From assembly GCA_046590205.1 (NCBI GenBank), contig JBKJTT010000037.1, forward strand, positions 6,016-70,015: a stretch of 64,000 nt of DNA. Reading direction: 5' to 3'. The translations under genes and the position numbers were made by a program. This document shows positions 31,557 through 40,142 of the stretch, in pieces (the first letter of the stretch is position 1; every line of letters starts with the position of its first letter). This DNA comes from DATDEW01 sp046590205. Lineage in GTDB: Bacteria; Bacteroidota; Ignavibacteria; Palsa-1295. The notes under the pieces are model-generated. The model had not been told where the DNA came from. It saw only the letters and a program-made list of their open reading frames with translations, and did not search any database.

Positions 31557-33287
31557 ATGAGTTCAATAAGTAAGGGCAGGGCATTGGGTATAGTCCTGCC
31601 TTTCGTTTGCGCTATAGCTACTTTTTTTGTTTGGCGTGGCTCTGACGGAGCAGACTTCACCGCCGATGACTACATGGTCATCCATGTTCAGTCGCCTATA
31701 CGCTCGTTCACTGATGCTATCAGTATGTTCTGGCGGGTTGACCCGAACCCACAATACTGGCGGCCGCTGACGAACTCATCGGTCTCCTTCGATTTCTGGC
31801 TCCGAGGTTATGACCCCGGCGGCTTCCACCATACGAATCTTATACTACACTGCCTGGCAACGATTCTCATCTATCATTTTACGCGGCGAGTGTTTCGGCT
31901 TACTGCTGCACTTGCATTTGTCGTTGCGATATGCTTTGGAGTGTCGGCTTCGCATGACTCCAACTTGCTCTGGATCGCGGCACGAAGCGATGTTATCGCA
32001 ACCATCATGATGCTCTCGGTTTTGCTTACGGCTTGGAAAGCAGAAATCACAGAAAAGAAAACCTTGTGGCTTATCTTGTCGTACATCTTCTTCTTTTTAT
32101 CTCTTTGCTCGAAGGAAGTCAGCGGTATCGGCATTGTTTTGCTTCCGCTTATCATTTATACATCTTCGCCGAAAGAGTTTTGGCAGAAGAAGATGATGAT
32201 AGCGAAGAAACTTGTGCCATACATCATCATTGCCGCAATCTTCCTTGTAATTCGTATGCAGTTCACGGTTCCGCTATCGGATATGCAGCCGCTTACGGCA
32301 GAGGGTAGTCGTTCGCTCGGAGCGTTCGCGAAGAACTTCTTCTATAGCATCGGCTACATTATTATGCCGATAGATTTCGCAAGTGCATCGCTCATTATCA
32401 ATGAGTATCTTGCTTATGGTGTCATTACCGCAACTGTTCTTATCGCCGCATCGGCATTCTTGCTCTGGAAGTTCGGGACGAAAGAGTTATACGCCTCTCT
32501 CTATAAACCACTTGTCGTAACGCTTGTGATGGGGCTTGTCTCGTTCCAGTCCTTCGAGCGGTGGCGGGTCTACTTCCCTTCCGTCGGCGTCTTTGTTATC
32601 ATTGCACTGGTCGGATATAGTATCTGGAAGAGTACGAATTACCAGCGACTAAAACATCTGTATCTCGCTATCTTTGCAACCGTGTTTATTTTCTTTCACG
32701 GTATGCAATCGGTTGTGAATGTCGGCGTGTGGGGGAAGTCAACCGAATTGCTTGCGAAGATCAAAGATGATATTCGTGTTATCCTTACCGAACATACAGA
32801 GCGTCCGCTCATGCTGAACTTCGTGCTCTCGCCCATAAAGCTTGGCGGCGCGCCCGTCATGCAGCTATCACAATCATACACAGCCATCATGGCAGAAGCT
32901 GAACGGCTCAAGCTGCAAAGTCTCTCATACGGCTCACTCGGTACGCTTCCCGATTCCGTATGGCTTGTCACGAGCGTTGATGCTTATGCGCTGAATACCG
33001 AACTGGGATTTATGGGATTACAAGTTAAGGAGCTTGATAGGAAAACGATTGCGGTAGAGTGCAACCCCGAGTATATCGGCTTGCAGCCCAATGCCTCGCT
33101 TGCCGATGGCGTCGCCCGCCGCGACAGAGTCTATAAAGACGGTGACATCGTCGAGACCTACGGCGCAAGCGTAAAGATGCTTCGCGCAAAAGGCGCATTC
33201 GCATCACGCGCCATCATCACCATAAAAGACACATCAGGCCTACCGATCTATTTTGATGGGGAGAGGGTGAGGGTTGTGTATAGATAG
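31557..33287 (+). CDS. GT-C membrane protein, O-mannosyltransferase-like
   Basis: A 576-residue membrane protein with about ten helices. The luminal loop after helix 1 has FTADDYMVIHVQ with an acidic pair, and the stretch YWRPLTNSSVSFDFWLRGYD followed by GGFHHTNLILHCL matches the TMTC/DUF1736-like lipid-linked glycosyltransferases. WIAARSDVIATIMMLSVLLT is also typical. The soluble C-terminal part (about 420-576) has no recognised domain. Probably transfers a sugar from a polyprenyl phosphate donor. It follows the metalloprotease by six bases but has higher GC content than that gene. Confidence 0.75.
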   Translation: MSSISKGRALGIVLPFVCAIATFFVWRGSDGADFTADDYMVIHVQSPIRSFTDAISMFWRVDPNPQYWRPLTNSSVSFDFWLRGYDPGGFHHTNLILHCLATILIYHFTRRVFRLTAALAFVVAICFGVSASHDSNLLWIAARSDVIATIMMLSVLLTAWKAEITEKKTLWLILSYIFFFLSLCSKEVSGIGIVLLPLIIYTSSPKEFWQKKMMIAKKLVPYIIIAAIFLVIRMQFTVPLSDMQPLTAEGSRSLGAFAKNFFYSIGYIIMPIDFASASLIINEYLAYGVITATVLIAASAFLLWKFGTKELYASLYKPLVVTLVMGLVSFQSFERWRVYFPSVGVFVIIALVGYSIWKSTNYQRLKHLYLAIFATVFIFFHGMQSVVNVGVWGKSTELLAKIKDDIRVILTEHTERPLMLNFVLSPIKLGGAPVMQLSQSYTAIMAEAERLKLQSLSYGSLGTLPDSVWLVTSVDAYALNTELGFMGLQVKELDRKTIAVECNPEYIGLQPNASLADGVARRDRVYKDGDIVETYGASVKMLRAKGAFASRAIITIKDTSGLPIYFDGERVRVVYR

Positions 33288-33291
33288 CTTA

Positions 33292-34029
33292 TTACTCTAT
33301 CCCGAACTCTAGTCTTGCTGTTATGGATGCTTTTTTGTTCTTTGAGCTGGTGTTGAATGACCCGCCGTAAGAATAGCTTTCATCGTTTGAGTACGGGGCT
33401 GTTATCTGGAAAACACCCATTGCTGCATTGCGCAGTGTGCCGAGCCCGCCGCCTGCATTTGTTGCTATTGTTTCCGCGCGTTTACGAGCATCGGTGGATG
33501 CGGCGGCAAGCATTTCGAGCTTTAGCTGTGCAAGCTTTGTATAGTAATAGCGTGGCGGATAGGATTGAAATTCGAGCCCCATATTTAATAGTTCGGTGAC
33601 TTCGCGAGCAACAGTTTCCATCTTATCGACATCATTCGATTCAACGTTCACGCTTTGGCGAAGTCGGTATCCCTCGAATACACGGTCGATCTCTACCCCT
33701 TTATCATTTGTGACTCTTCTATATTCTTTATCTGAATTTACTGCGCTAAAGGTTATAGCTTTCGGGGCAACACCTTTTGAGATGAGATACTGCCTTATCT
33801 GCTCGGCATCACGCTGGAGCGCTGCATACGATTCCTGAACTGTCATCATGCGGCGCGTGAATGCCCCGTCCCAAACAACCAGATCGGATACAAATTCTTT
33901 TTCCGCAAGTCCGACGACCTTTATCATTTCTTTGGTCTCATGGGTCTTGCGCCATGTACCGCCAAGTATTGATGCGGCGACAACAATAGCTATCGAGAAG
34001 ATGAGAGCACCTATCCAGTAACGTACCAT
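33292..34029 (-). CDS. SIMPL-domain (DUF541) protein
   Basis: A 245-residue protein anchored by one N-terminal helix (YWIGALIFSIAIVVAASIL) with an extracytoplasmic SIMPL domain: IKVVGLAEKEFVSDLVVW at its start, AEQIRQYLISKGVAPKAITF in the middle, and the conserved repeat of AAASTDARKRAETIATNAGG then LGTLRNAAMGVFQI at the end. Related proteins (YggE, BP26) are linked to oxidative-stress tolerance and form rings, but no activity is established. TATATTTG promoter box 22 bases upstream. Confidence 0.88.
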   Translation of the reverse strand: MVRYWIGALIFSIAIVVAASILGGTWRKTHETKEMIKVVGLAEKEFVSDLVVWDGAFTRRMMTVQESYAALQRDAEQIRQYLISKGVAPKAITFSAVNSDKEYRRVTNDKGVEIDRVFEGYRLRQSVNVESNDVDKMETVAREVTELLNMGLEFQSYPPRYYYTKLAQLKLEMLAAASTDARKRAETIATNAGGGLGTLRNAAMGVFQITAPYSNDESYSYGGSFNTSSKNKKASITARLEFGIE

Positions 34030-34051
34030 AATATTCGAAGGTTAGTAGGAG

Positions 34052-34059
34052 CAAATATA
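34052..34059 (-). promoter_or_regulatory. TATATTTG promoter box of the SIMPL gene
   Basis: Full -7 match on the minus strand, 22 bases before ATG 34029. Confidence 0.55.
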
Positions 34060-34192
34060 CGAAGAAAAACATGGTGAAAGCTTCGCCCGCCAATAAAATG
34101 ACGAGCTAATTTCAACCGTTCCTCCGAGACGAAGTACCGAGAGCCGCACCTAACGGCGAACTGTTTGCGGCATCCTTTTGGTTACACCTTAT

Positions 34193-34399
34193 ATGTTTAT
34201 AGAGCGCACAAATAAAGAAGTCATTATCCGCATCCCTGCATCGGTTGATACAGCGGAGATACAGGATGTGCTCGATTTTATCCGCTACAAAGAGATAACC
34301 TCCAAGTTCAAAGTCCCGCAAAAGACGGTAGATGTGTTGGCGCGAGCTGTCGGCAAAAAACGCAAAGCAGAAAGCAAACCACGCCCCAGAGCGAAGTGA
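34193..34399 (+). CDS. Antitoxin-like small protein
   Basis: A 68-residue protein: RTNKEVIIRIPASVDTAEIQ is the beta-strand type opening seen in antitoxins that act with PIN toxins, followed by DVLDFIRYKEITSK and a basic tail (KKRKAESKPRPRAK). The ATG at 34193 is chosen over TTG 34178. Its stop overlaps the toxin's GTG by four bases, the usual layout of a type II pair. It should neutralise the PIN protein and probably binds the operon promoter, though no DNA-binding fold is clearly visible. Confidence 0.7.
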   Translation: MFIERTNKEVIIRIPASVDTAEIQDVLDFIRYKEITSKFKVPQKTVDVLARAVGKKRKAESKPRPRAK

Positions 34400-34836
34400 A
34401 AGTAGTCGTTGATACGAATATTGTTTTCAACGCGATCCTGAATTCATCCTCCGGCATCGGAAAACTCCTTTTAACGCAAAACAATAAACTCGATTTCCAT
34501 AGCTGCGAATATCTCTATGACGAAGTTCAGGAACATCGGGCAAAACTTAAGAAGCTGACAAAACTCGCTGACGATGAACTTGACACATTGATAAGTCTTG
34601 TACTTCGGAATATTACGTTCATCAACGACAAGCTTATCCCCGCTAAACGTACCGCCGAAGCAGTAGAACTAACCACCGGTATAGATACAGATGATTCACC
34701 GTTCGTCGCACTTGCACTTCATCTGAAAGCTCTACTCTGGACAGGTGATAAAAAACTACTTAGTGGTCTAAGAAAAAAGAAAGTAAACCTTGTGGTCAGT
34801 ACGAAAGAGTTGTTACAGATAACGGCAGGTTTATAG
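34396..34836 (+). CDS. PIN-domain ribonuclease toxin
   Basis: A 146-residue PIN protein. The first strand has VVVDTNIVFNAIL with the metal-binding D6. Later acidic residues fit the active site: EYLYDEVQEH (Glu), GIDTDDSPFVALALHLKA (Asp) and LLWTGDKKLLSGL (Asp). VapC-like toxins cut tRNA or rRNA; the target here is unknown. GTG start at 34396 overlaps the antitoxin stop (GTGA). With the antitoxin-like gene it makes a complete type II module in an otherwise ordinary region. Confidence 0.88.
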   Translation: MKVVVDTNIVFNAILNSSSGIGKLLLTQNNKLDFHSCEYLYDEVQEHRAKLKKLTKLADDELDTLISLVLRNITFINDKLIPAKRTAEAVELTTGIDTDDSPFVALALHLKALLWTGDKKLLSGLRKKKVNLVVSTKELLQITAGL

Positions 34837-34877
34837 GGCTCTTTCCGTACCTATTCTTTCACGCATTATCCTTTTAA

Positions 34878-35729
34878 TCAATACGTATAAAACCCTTGCC
34901 CGCTCTTCTTACCGAGCATGCCGGCGGCTACCATCTTTTTGAGGAGCGGCGACGGACGGTACTTGGTATCGCCCAAGCCGTCGTGGAGGACGTTCATTAT
35001 CGCGAGGCAGACATCAAGCCCGATAAAATCAGCCAGCGCAAGCGGACCCATCGGATGAGCCATCCCGAGCTTCATCACGGTGTCAATATCTTCGGGCTTG
35101 GCTACGCCTTCCATGACGCAGTAGATCGCTTCGTTGATCATCGGCATCAGGATGCGATTCGAGACAAAGCCGGGGAAATCATTGACCTCCACAGGCGTCT
35201 TGCCAAGTTTCTCGGAAAGTTCTTTGACAGTTGCATAGACCTCGTTAGTCGTTTTGATACCCCTGATGATCTCGATGAGCTTCATCACCGGCACCGGATT
35301 AAAGAAGTGCATCCCGATAACACGCTCGGCGCGGCTTGTCGTCGCTGCAAGCATCGTCACCGAGATAGAACTCGTGTTGGTCGCAAGGATAACTCCCTCT
35401 TTTGCATTCTGGTCAAGCGTTGCAAATATCTTCGTCTTGAGTTCGTAGTTCTCCGTCGCCGCCTCGACGATGAAATCGCTTGCCTTGGCTGCGGCAGCCA
35501 TATCGGTCGAAGAAGTGATACGGCCAAGCGTTGCAGAGGCATCAGCGTCAGTGATGACGGCTTTCTTGACTTGTCTATCAAGATTGGACTTGATCGTCCC
35601 GAGCGCCTTATCAAGAAACTCCTGCTTGATATCAACGAGGGTTACATTGAATCCGCTTTGTGCGAAGACATGAGCTATACCGTTGCCCATCGTCCCTGCA
35701 CCGATAACCGTTACATTCTCGATTGCCAT
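34878..35729 (-). CDS. 3-hydroxybutyryl-CoA dehydrogenase
   Basis: A 283-residue cytoplasmic NAD(P)-dependent dehydrogenase that interconverts 3-hydroxybutyryl-CoA and acetoacetyl-CoA. The Rossmann GAGTMGNGIAHVFAQSGF motif is at the N-terminus; the catalytic His lies in GMHFFNPVPVMKLIEII, and EVNDFPGFVSNRILMPMINE and GMAHPMGPLALADFIGLD are family signatures. Standard length for the single-domain enzyme. It is the last gene of a three-gene leftward operon with an epimerase and a thiolase; together thiolase and dehydrogenase make or use 3-hydroxybutyryl-CoA. Confidence 0.95.
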   Translation of the reverse strand: MAIENVTVIGAGTMGNGIAHVFAQSGFNVTLVDIKQEFLDKALGTIKSNLDRQVKKAVITDADASATLGRITSSTDMAAAAKASDFIVEAATENYELKTKIFATLDQNAKEGVILATNTSSISVTMLAATTSRAERVIGMHFFNPVPVMKLIEIIRGIKTTNEVYATVKELSEKLGKTPVEVNDFPGFVSNRILMPMINEAIYCVMEGVAKPEDIDTVMKLGMAHPMGPLALADFIGLDVCLAIMNVLHDGLGDTKYRPSPLLKKMVAAGMLGKKSGQGFYTY

Positions 35730-35731
35730 AA

Positions 35732-36742
35732 TTATTCTAAACTATCTAATAATGAATCTTCTTCTTCGTACCGTAGTCCTCGCGAACCAAGCTCCCATTT
35801 TGTTGTAAAATCATAATACTTGATCGACGTATCAACCGAATCGCGGTACGGAGTGAAAGTTATTCCAAAATCTTTTTCTGTTTTTGCTATATCATAAACA
35901 AGCATATCATTTCCTGCAGTACAAGGAAACGCTTTATTCGATTCAAACCCCTTCGCTTTGAGCTCATCATTCATGATGCTGATGAATTCAGGATTCTTCT
36001 CCATCACATCGGCTATCGTATCGAGCTTGTCATTAAGCGAATTGACAGGATGCGTCACAGCATTATAAATGCCGTTATGTTCTTTAAGAGAGATACTAGA
36101 GATAATCAAACGAGAGAGGTCATCAACGAATGTCATGTTGCCACGCTCTGTGCCATCATCCGGAATAAGTATCTCATCACGCATCTTGATGCGCTGGAGC
36201 CAGTAGTAATACCGCTCGGTGTAATCGTATTTTCCATAAACGATGCTTGGTCGGAGGATGATAGAATCAAGCCAGTGATTCTCTCTTATAACTCTCTCAC
36301 ATTCTGCTTTCTTCTGACCGTAATGTTCGCTCCAGGAGCCGCCACGCTGCTCATCAGTGCAAGCCAAGAGTGGATGGTCTTCACCAACGAGAAAACTCGG
36401 GTCGTTCTTCGGATATGCACTAGTATCATAGACAGAAACCGTCGAGACGAAGATGTATCGCCCTACTCTGCCTTTGAGCTTCGGCAAAAAACTTTCGATC
36501 GAATCAGGATAGTAGCCGGAAATATCAATCACAGCATCCCAATGATCGAAGAGTACTTTCTCGATGTCGCTTGTTTCGCGGTCACCGTTGATGGTCAGCG
36601 CTTCGGGGAAGAGCGTCGGATGGGTGATGCCGCGATTAAAAAGCGCAACATCAAATTTATCGTCCATCTCAAGGAGATCTTCGACAAGAACGCGACCGAT
36701 AAAATGCGTGCCGCCGAAGATGAGAATTTTCTTCCGTGACAT
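35732..36742 (-). CDS. NAD-dependent epimerase/dehydratase family protein
   Basis: A 336-residue extended short-chain dehydrogenase. The NAD-binding GGTHFIGRVLVEDLLE motif is near residue 9, and a stretch around YGQKKAECERVI carries the catalytic Tyr and Lys (YxxxK-like). Family members act on nucleotide sugars, but some are mRNA-binding relatives; the substrate is unknown. It lies between the thiolase (9 bases) and the dehydrogenase (2 bases), an unusual partner for acyl-CoA genes. Confidence 0.85.
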   Translation of the reverse strand: MSRKKILIFGGTHFIGRVLVEDLLEMDDKFDVALFNRGITHPTLFPEALTINGDRETSDIEKVLFDHWDAVIDISGYYPDSIESFLPKLKGRVGRYIFVSTVSVYDTSAYPKNDPSFLVGEDHPLLACTDEQRGGSWSEHYGQKKAECERVIRENHWLDSIILRPSIVYGKYDYTERYYYWLQRIKMRDEILIPDDGTERGNMTFVDDLSRLIISSISLKEHNGIYNAVTHPVNSLNDKLDTIADVMEKNPEFISIMNDELKAKGFESNKAFPCTAGNDMLVYDIAKTEKDFGITFTPYRDSVDTSIKYYDFTTKWELGSRGLRYEEEDSLLDSLE

Positions 36743-36751
36743 TACGTGAGA

Positions 36752-37927
36752 TTAAATACGCTCGATGATAATACTTGTAGCTTCACCTCCGCCAATGCAG
36801 ATAGAAGCAAGTCCGAACCTCTTGTTGTTACGCTTCAATGCGTTCAACAAGTTAATAATAATTCTCGCACCGCTTGCGCCGATAGGATGCCCCAGAGCAA
36901 TAGCGCCACCCAGAACATTGATCTTCTCGCGCGGAACGCCAAGATTCTTCTCGACTGCCATCGGGACAACAGCGAACGCTTCGTTTATCTCGAAGAGGTC
37001 AATGTCGCCTATCTTCATGTTCGCCTTAGCAAGAACCATCTCAATAGAGTTGACTGGTGAAGTAGTGAACCACTCCGGTGCCTGTGCAAAACTTGAATAT
37101 GCGATGATCTTCGCCGTTGCAGTAAGTCCATTAGCTTTTGCATACTCTTCGCTCGATAGGACAAGAGCAGCAGCGCCGTCATTGATAGAACTTGCATTGG
37201 CAGCAGTTATTGTACCATTCTTATCAAAGACTGGTTTAAGAGTCGGTATCTTATCGTATCGAACTTTGCGCGGACCTTCATCTTCGGTCACCATTACCAT
37301 CTCTTTGCCCTTCGGTACTTCAACGCCGACGATATCATCAGCGAAGTATCCGTTATCCATCGCTTCGTTGGCAAGTTTAAAACTGCGGATAGCGAATTCA
37401 TCCTGCGCTTCGCGGGTGAAGTTCAACTCACGGGCACAAAGCTCGCCGCAGTTACCCATGTGGACATTGCCGTAAGGGTCCCAAAGTCCGTCATGAATCA
37501 TCGAATCAACAAGCACGCCATTACCCATGCGGTATCCGCCTCGTGCCTTCGGCAAAATGTACGGAGCATTGGTCATGGATTCCATACCCCCTGCAACGAC
37601 GATGTTATTATCACCGAGCAGGATAGTTTGTGTACCAGTAATAACTGCCTTCATCCCCGAACCGCATACTTTATTAATAGTAGAAGCAGGGACAGAATCT
37701 GGGATACCGGCATAGATCGCTGCCTGACGGGCTGGGGCTTGACCGACACCGCCTGTCAGGACATTGCCCATAAACACTTCACCCACTGATTCCGGCTTGA
37801 CGCCTGATCTGGCAAGAGCGCCTTTTATCGCAACAGAACCAAGCTTCGGAGCCGCAAGCTCGCCAAGAGCGCCGGAGAGCGTACCAATCGGGGTACGAGC
37901 GCCGGATAAGATAACTGGGGTTGGCAT
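36752..37927 (-). CDS. Acetyl-CoA acetyltransferase (thiolase)
   Basis: A 391-residue thiolase that condenses two acetyl-CoA or cleaves acetoacetyl-CoA. Catalytic C88 lies in INKVCGSGMKAV, H347 in GHPIGASGAR and C377 in CIGGGEATS. NEAFAVVP is also present. The start is placed at ATG 37927, which gives the normal MPTPVILSGARTPIG opening and usual length; an in-frame ATG 14 codons upstream adds a hydrophobic stretch not seen in thiolases. First gene of the operon with the epimerase and 3-hydroxybutyryl-CoA dehydrogenase. Confidence 0.95.
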   Translation of the reverse strand: MPTPVILSGARTPIGTLSGALGELAAPKLGSVAIKGALARSGVKPESVGEVFMGNVLTGGVGQAPARQAAIYAGIPDSVPASTINKVCGSGMKAVITGTQTILLGDNNIVVAGGMESMTNAPYILPKARGGYRMGNGVLVDSMIHDGLWDPYGNVHMGNCGELCARELNFTREAQDEFAIRSFKLANEAMDNGYFADDIVGVEVPKGKEMVMVTEDEGPRKVRYDKIPTLKPVFDKNGTITAANASSINDGAAALVLSSEEYAKANGLTATAKIIAYSSFAQAPEWFTTSPVNSIEMVLAKANMKIGDIDLFEINEAFAVVPMAVEKNLGVPREKINVLGGAIALGHPIGASGARIIINLLNALKRNNKRFGLASICIGGGEATSIIIERI

Positions 37928-37985
37928 AGAATAATGAAAATTAATCGGCGTGATAAACAATATCAGCATCGGATTCGTCCCTTTC

Positions 37986-38534
37986 TCAATTCCGCCAGAG
38001 AGTCAGGAATTTCTTCTTGGATTCTATATATGTAATCCCATAGAGCTTATCTCTGCCTGCATAGACTGAGAATATCGTATGAGGAGCGGTAAGGAATTCC
38101 TTCTCTTCGGATGAGTTCGTCTTTATGTCAACCCGTTCAAGCAGTGTAAGTGACTCGATGATAGTGCTGTCACTCGATGAAGTAAAATTTTGGATCGAGA
38201 AGAAGTATGTCATAATTCTCCGAAGCCGACGCCACTTCACCGAATCAGCGAGCTTATCTTTCGGGTCAAAGTAATCCTTTGCTTTCCATTTGTCCGAATA
38301 GATAAGTTTACGACCGGAATAAACTCCAAACTTCACAACGATATCATCAACACGTTTTGCTTTTGAAGTTTCTATCTGCAGTACTTCTTTTGTGGTATCG
38401 CCGAAGATGTCGTACGAACGAACAGTCCGAAGAACAGAGCCAAGCTTCGGTTCTTTAACGACGGTATCAACAAAGTCTTGTGCAAAACTTACGAGAGGAA
38501 ACAGGAAAAATAGGAGTACGAACAGTTTTATCAT
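37986..38534 (-). CDS. Hypothetical exported protein
   Basis: A 182-residue protein. The ATG at 38534 gives a signal peptide (IKLFVLLFFLFPLVSFAQ) and overlaps the upstream stop by four bases (ATGA); a longer in-frame start would lie within that gene. The mature protein mixes charged strands (TKEVLQIETSKAKRVDDIVV; DKWKAKDYFDPKDKLADSVK) with no recognised domain. Last gene of the leftward operon that starts at rimO. Confidence 0.72.
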   Translation of the reverse strand: MIKLFVLLFFLFPLVSFAQDFVDTVVKEPKLGSVLRTVRSYDIFGDTTKEVLQIETSKAKRVDDIVVKFGVYSGRKLIYSDKWKAKDYFDPKDKLADSVKWRRLRRIMTYFFSIQNFTSSSDSTIIESLTLLERVDIKTNSSEEKEFLTAPHTIFSVYAGRDKLYGITYIESKKKFLTLWRN

Positions 38535-39403
38535 TTTCCCATCTCTACGTTCATGATACGTTTGCGTTTCGCATCCCAAAGAATTGCTACGCTTGCTGTG
38601 CCGTTATCATAGGTAAATATCTCGATCTCTTTTTTCCCAAGTTCGCGAGGAAGATTCGGATGACCTGCAACGATCAGCCCATGTAGATCAGGACGAGTTG
38701 CAAGAGAATCAAACTCAATAAAGTGCGATCCCTTGAAGAAACGCTCTATCTCGTCGGTAAAAATTCGCTGCTTATCGGCATCGGTCAAGTCGAGACGTCC
38801 TCGAACCCACGAGCGAAGCTTCCACTGGTCTTTGTAAAGAGTAACCTCGCCATCTGTGAGATCGAAAAATACAGTATCTCGTTCCGGGTCTAGCCCTGTG
38901 ATTTTTAACATGAACTCGATCGAAGAATTTTTCCCTTTGAACGAACGAACAGTCCGACGTATGATTTCACCGGTCTTCGCACTTTTTGCCTGCATAAAAA
39001 CATCATCGCCTTGCCCTTCTTCGTCTGTACCGTCAATGCCAATCCAGTAAAGCGTATAAGGACCTGCGCCGATAGTTGCCGGTGAGCGGTAAATGATCTT
39101 ATTCCTCCGACTGCCGATTGCTATGTAATTTGTCTGTTCTTTTTCGTTGCGATAAAGATGTGCGGGGTCTATCGGGATGACATAATAATTTTGCAGAGTA
39201 TCATAGAGGAATACCTCCGTTGATTTCGGATATGCGCCGTTCTTCTCGCGGTAGTTCTCAAGTGCAAGTTCTGTCGCACGTAACGCTTCCTGAGCTGATT
39301 GCAACGTTGCTTTATCGCTTGCATCTTCAAGCTTGCGGAAACCGACTTCCTTACAGGAAGTTATAGTAAAACAGAGAAAAAGAAAAATTATGAGTTGTCT
39401 CAT
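38531..39403 (-). CDS. Hypothetical lipoprotein with pseudopilin-like segment
   Basis: A 290-residue lipoprotein: QLIIFLFLCFTITSC carries the lipobox, Cys near residue 17. A helix EALRATELALENYREKNGAY then PKSTEVFLYD recalls type II secretion pseudopilins (helix, N-G-YP, conserved small domain), followed by AGPYTLYWIGIDGTDEEGQG DDVF, also pseudopilin-like. The rest differs. It may be a lipid-anchored relative; function unknown. It is four bases from the gene at 39407 upstream and overlaps the next gene. Confidence 0.7.
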   Translation of the reverse strand: MRQLIIFLFLCFTITSCKEVGFRKLEDASDKATLQSAQEALRATELALENYREKNGAYPKSTEVFLYDTLQNYYVIPIDPAHLYRNEKEQTNYIAIGSRRNKIIYRSPATIGAGPYTLYWIGIDGTDEEGQGDDVFMQAKSAKTGEIIRRTVRSFKGKNSSIEFMLKITGLDPERDTVFFDLTDGEVTLYKDQWKLRSWVRGRLDLTDADKQRIFTDEIERFFKGSHFIEFDSLATRPDLHGLIVAGHPNLPRELGKKEIEIFTYDNGTASVAILWDAKRKRIMNVEMGK

Positions 39404-39406
39404 ATA

Positions 39407-40105
39407 TTACTTAGTGGTTGTTCTAAGATACTCGCTCGGTTTTGAGATTAGCGCTCGTTTATCACTTGTTGCAAAGCGCATCCCATCTTCATTTGCTTGC
39501 GTATCCCGCTGGTCGTTCACACCGCCGACGATAAACGCCTCTTCGCCTGCTTCAACAAACGAACCGATTAACCGAACGAACGAGTTCATCCCCAAAGTTC
39601 GCTTCAAATATGCCGAAAGAAAAAAATGCTGCATTTTATCTTTGTCTTCGGTCGAGTCATTATAAACTTTGCTCGGTAATCTATCGACTCGTTTTGTAAA
39701 AATCTCTTCCGGCTCAAAGGTAAGCGGCAATGTGATAGATGCACCAAATAACAGCTTCACTTCAATGACCCGGTGGTCGAGCGTAGCAACTGCACTCGTT
39801 AATTGAGCGGCTTGGAAGTCTCCACGAGAAAGGATGTACGCCTCATCGTAGATATAGTCAAGCTTTTCGCGGTCAGTCATACCTTTGGCCTCTTCTATAT
39901 AAATATCACTGCGGATATGATCGCGGAGTTGGTACCCTTCGATGTACCCCTTCGGCGTGAAGAGAGCACCGAAGAACATGAGCGGAGTTTTGGATTGAGC
40001 TTGTGATACTTGTGCAAGTAATAGGGCGGTTAGTAAAGTGAAGTATATTAGATTGCCACGTCGGGCTAAAGCCCTCCTCGCAATGACAGAAAAAATTGTT
40101 TTCAC
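39407..40105 (-). CDS. Hypothetical exported protein, signal peptide formed from a repeat
   Basis: A 232-residue protein, if it starts at GTG 40105; ATG 40162 is the alternative but overlaps the upstream gene by 20 bases. The signal peptide reads KTIFSVIARRALARRGNLIY followed by FTLLTALLLAQVSQAQ. The Arg-rich part is encoded by an arm of the dispersed palindrome seen at 10248-10362. Near the C-terminus, DKDKMQHFFLSAYLKRTLGM and GSFVEAGEEAFIVGG suggest a small helical domain with conserved acidic and His residues. No firm family. Confidence 0.65.
   Translation of the reverse strand: MKTIFSVIARRALARRGNLIYFTLLTALLLAQVSQAQSKTPLMFFGALFTPKGYIEGYQLRDHIRSDIYIEEAKGMTDREKLDYIYDEAYILSRGDFQAAQLTSAVATLDHRVIEVKLLFGASITLPLTFEPEEIFTKRVDRLPSKVYNDSTEDKDKMQHFFLSAYLKRTLGMNSFVRLIGSFVEAGEEAFIVGGVNDQRDTQANEDGMRFATSDKRALISKPSEYLRTTTK
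40048..40087. repeat. One arm of the GTCATTGCGAGGA palindromic repeat, inside a gene
   Basis: TTAGATTGC then CGTCGGGCTAAAGCC and CTCCTCGCAATGAC match the right arm of the 115-bp element at 10248-10362. Here it is translated on the minus strand as part of a signal peptide. Confidence 0.75.
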
Positions 40106-40142
40106 GCGGTAATCAACTATCAAACTATAAACTATCCAACTA

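Noticed and set aside
34896..35816. Long open frame (306 codons) antisense to the 3-hydroxybutyryl-CoA dehydrogenase
   Set aside because: Its translation is basic and His/Arg-rich with no motifs, while the opposite strand encodes a clear enzyme; it is a codon-usage shadow.
36050..37475. Two long frames antisense to the epimerase and thiolase genes
   Set aside because: Same reason: no domains, and the opposing genes have complete catalytic motifs.
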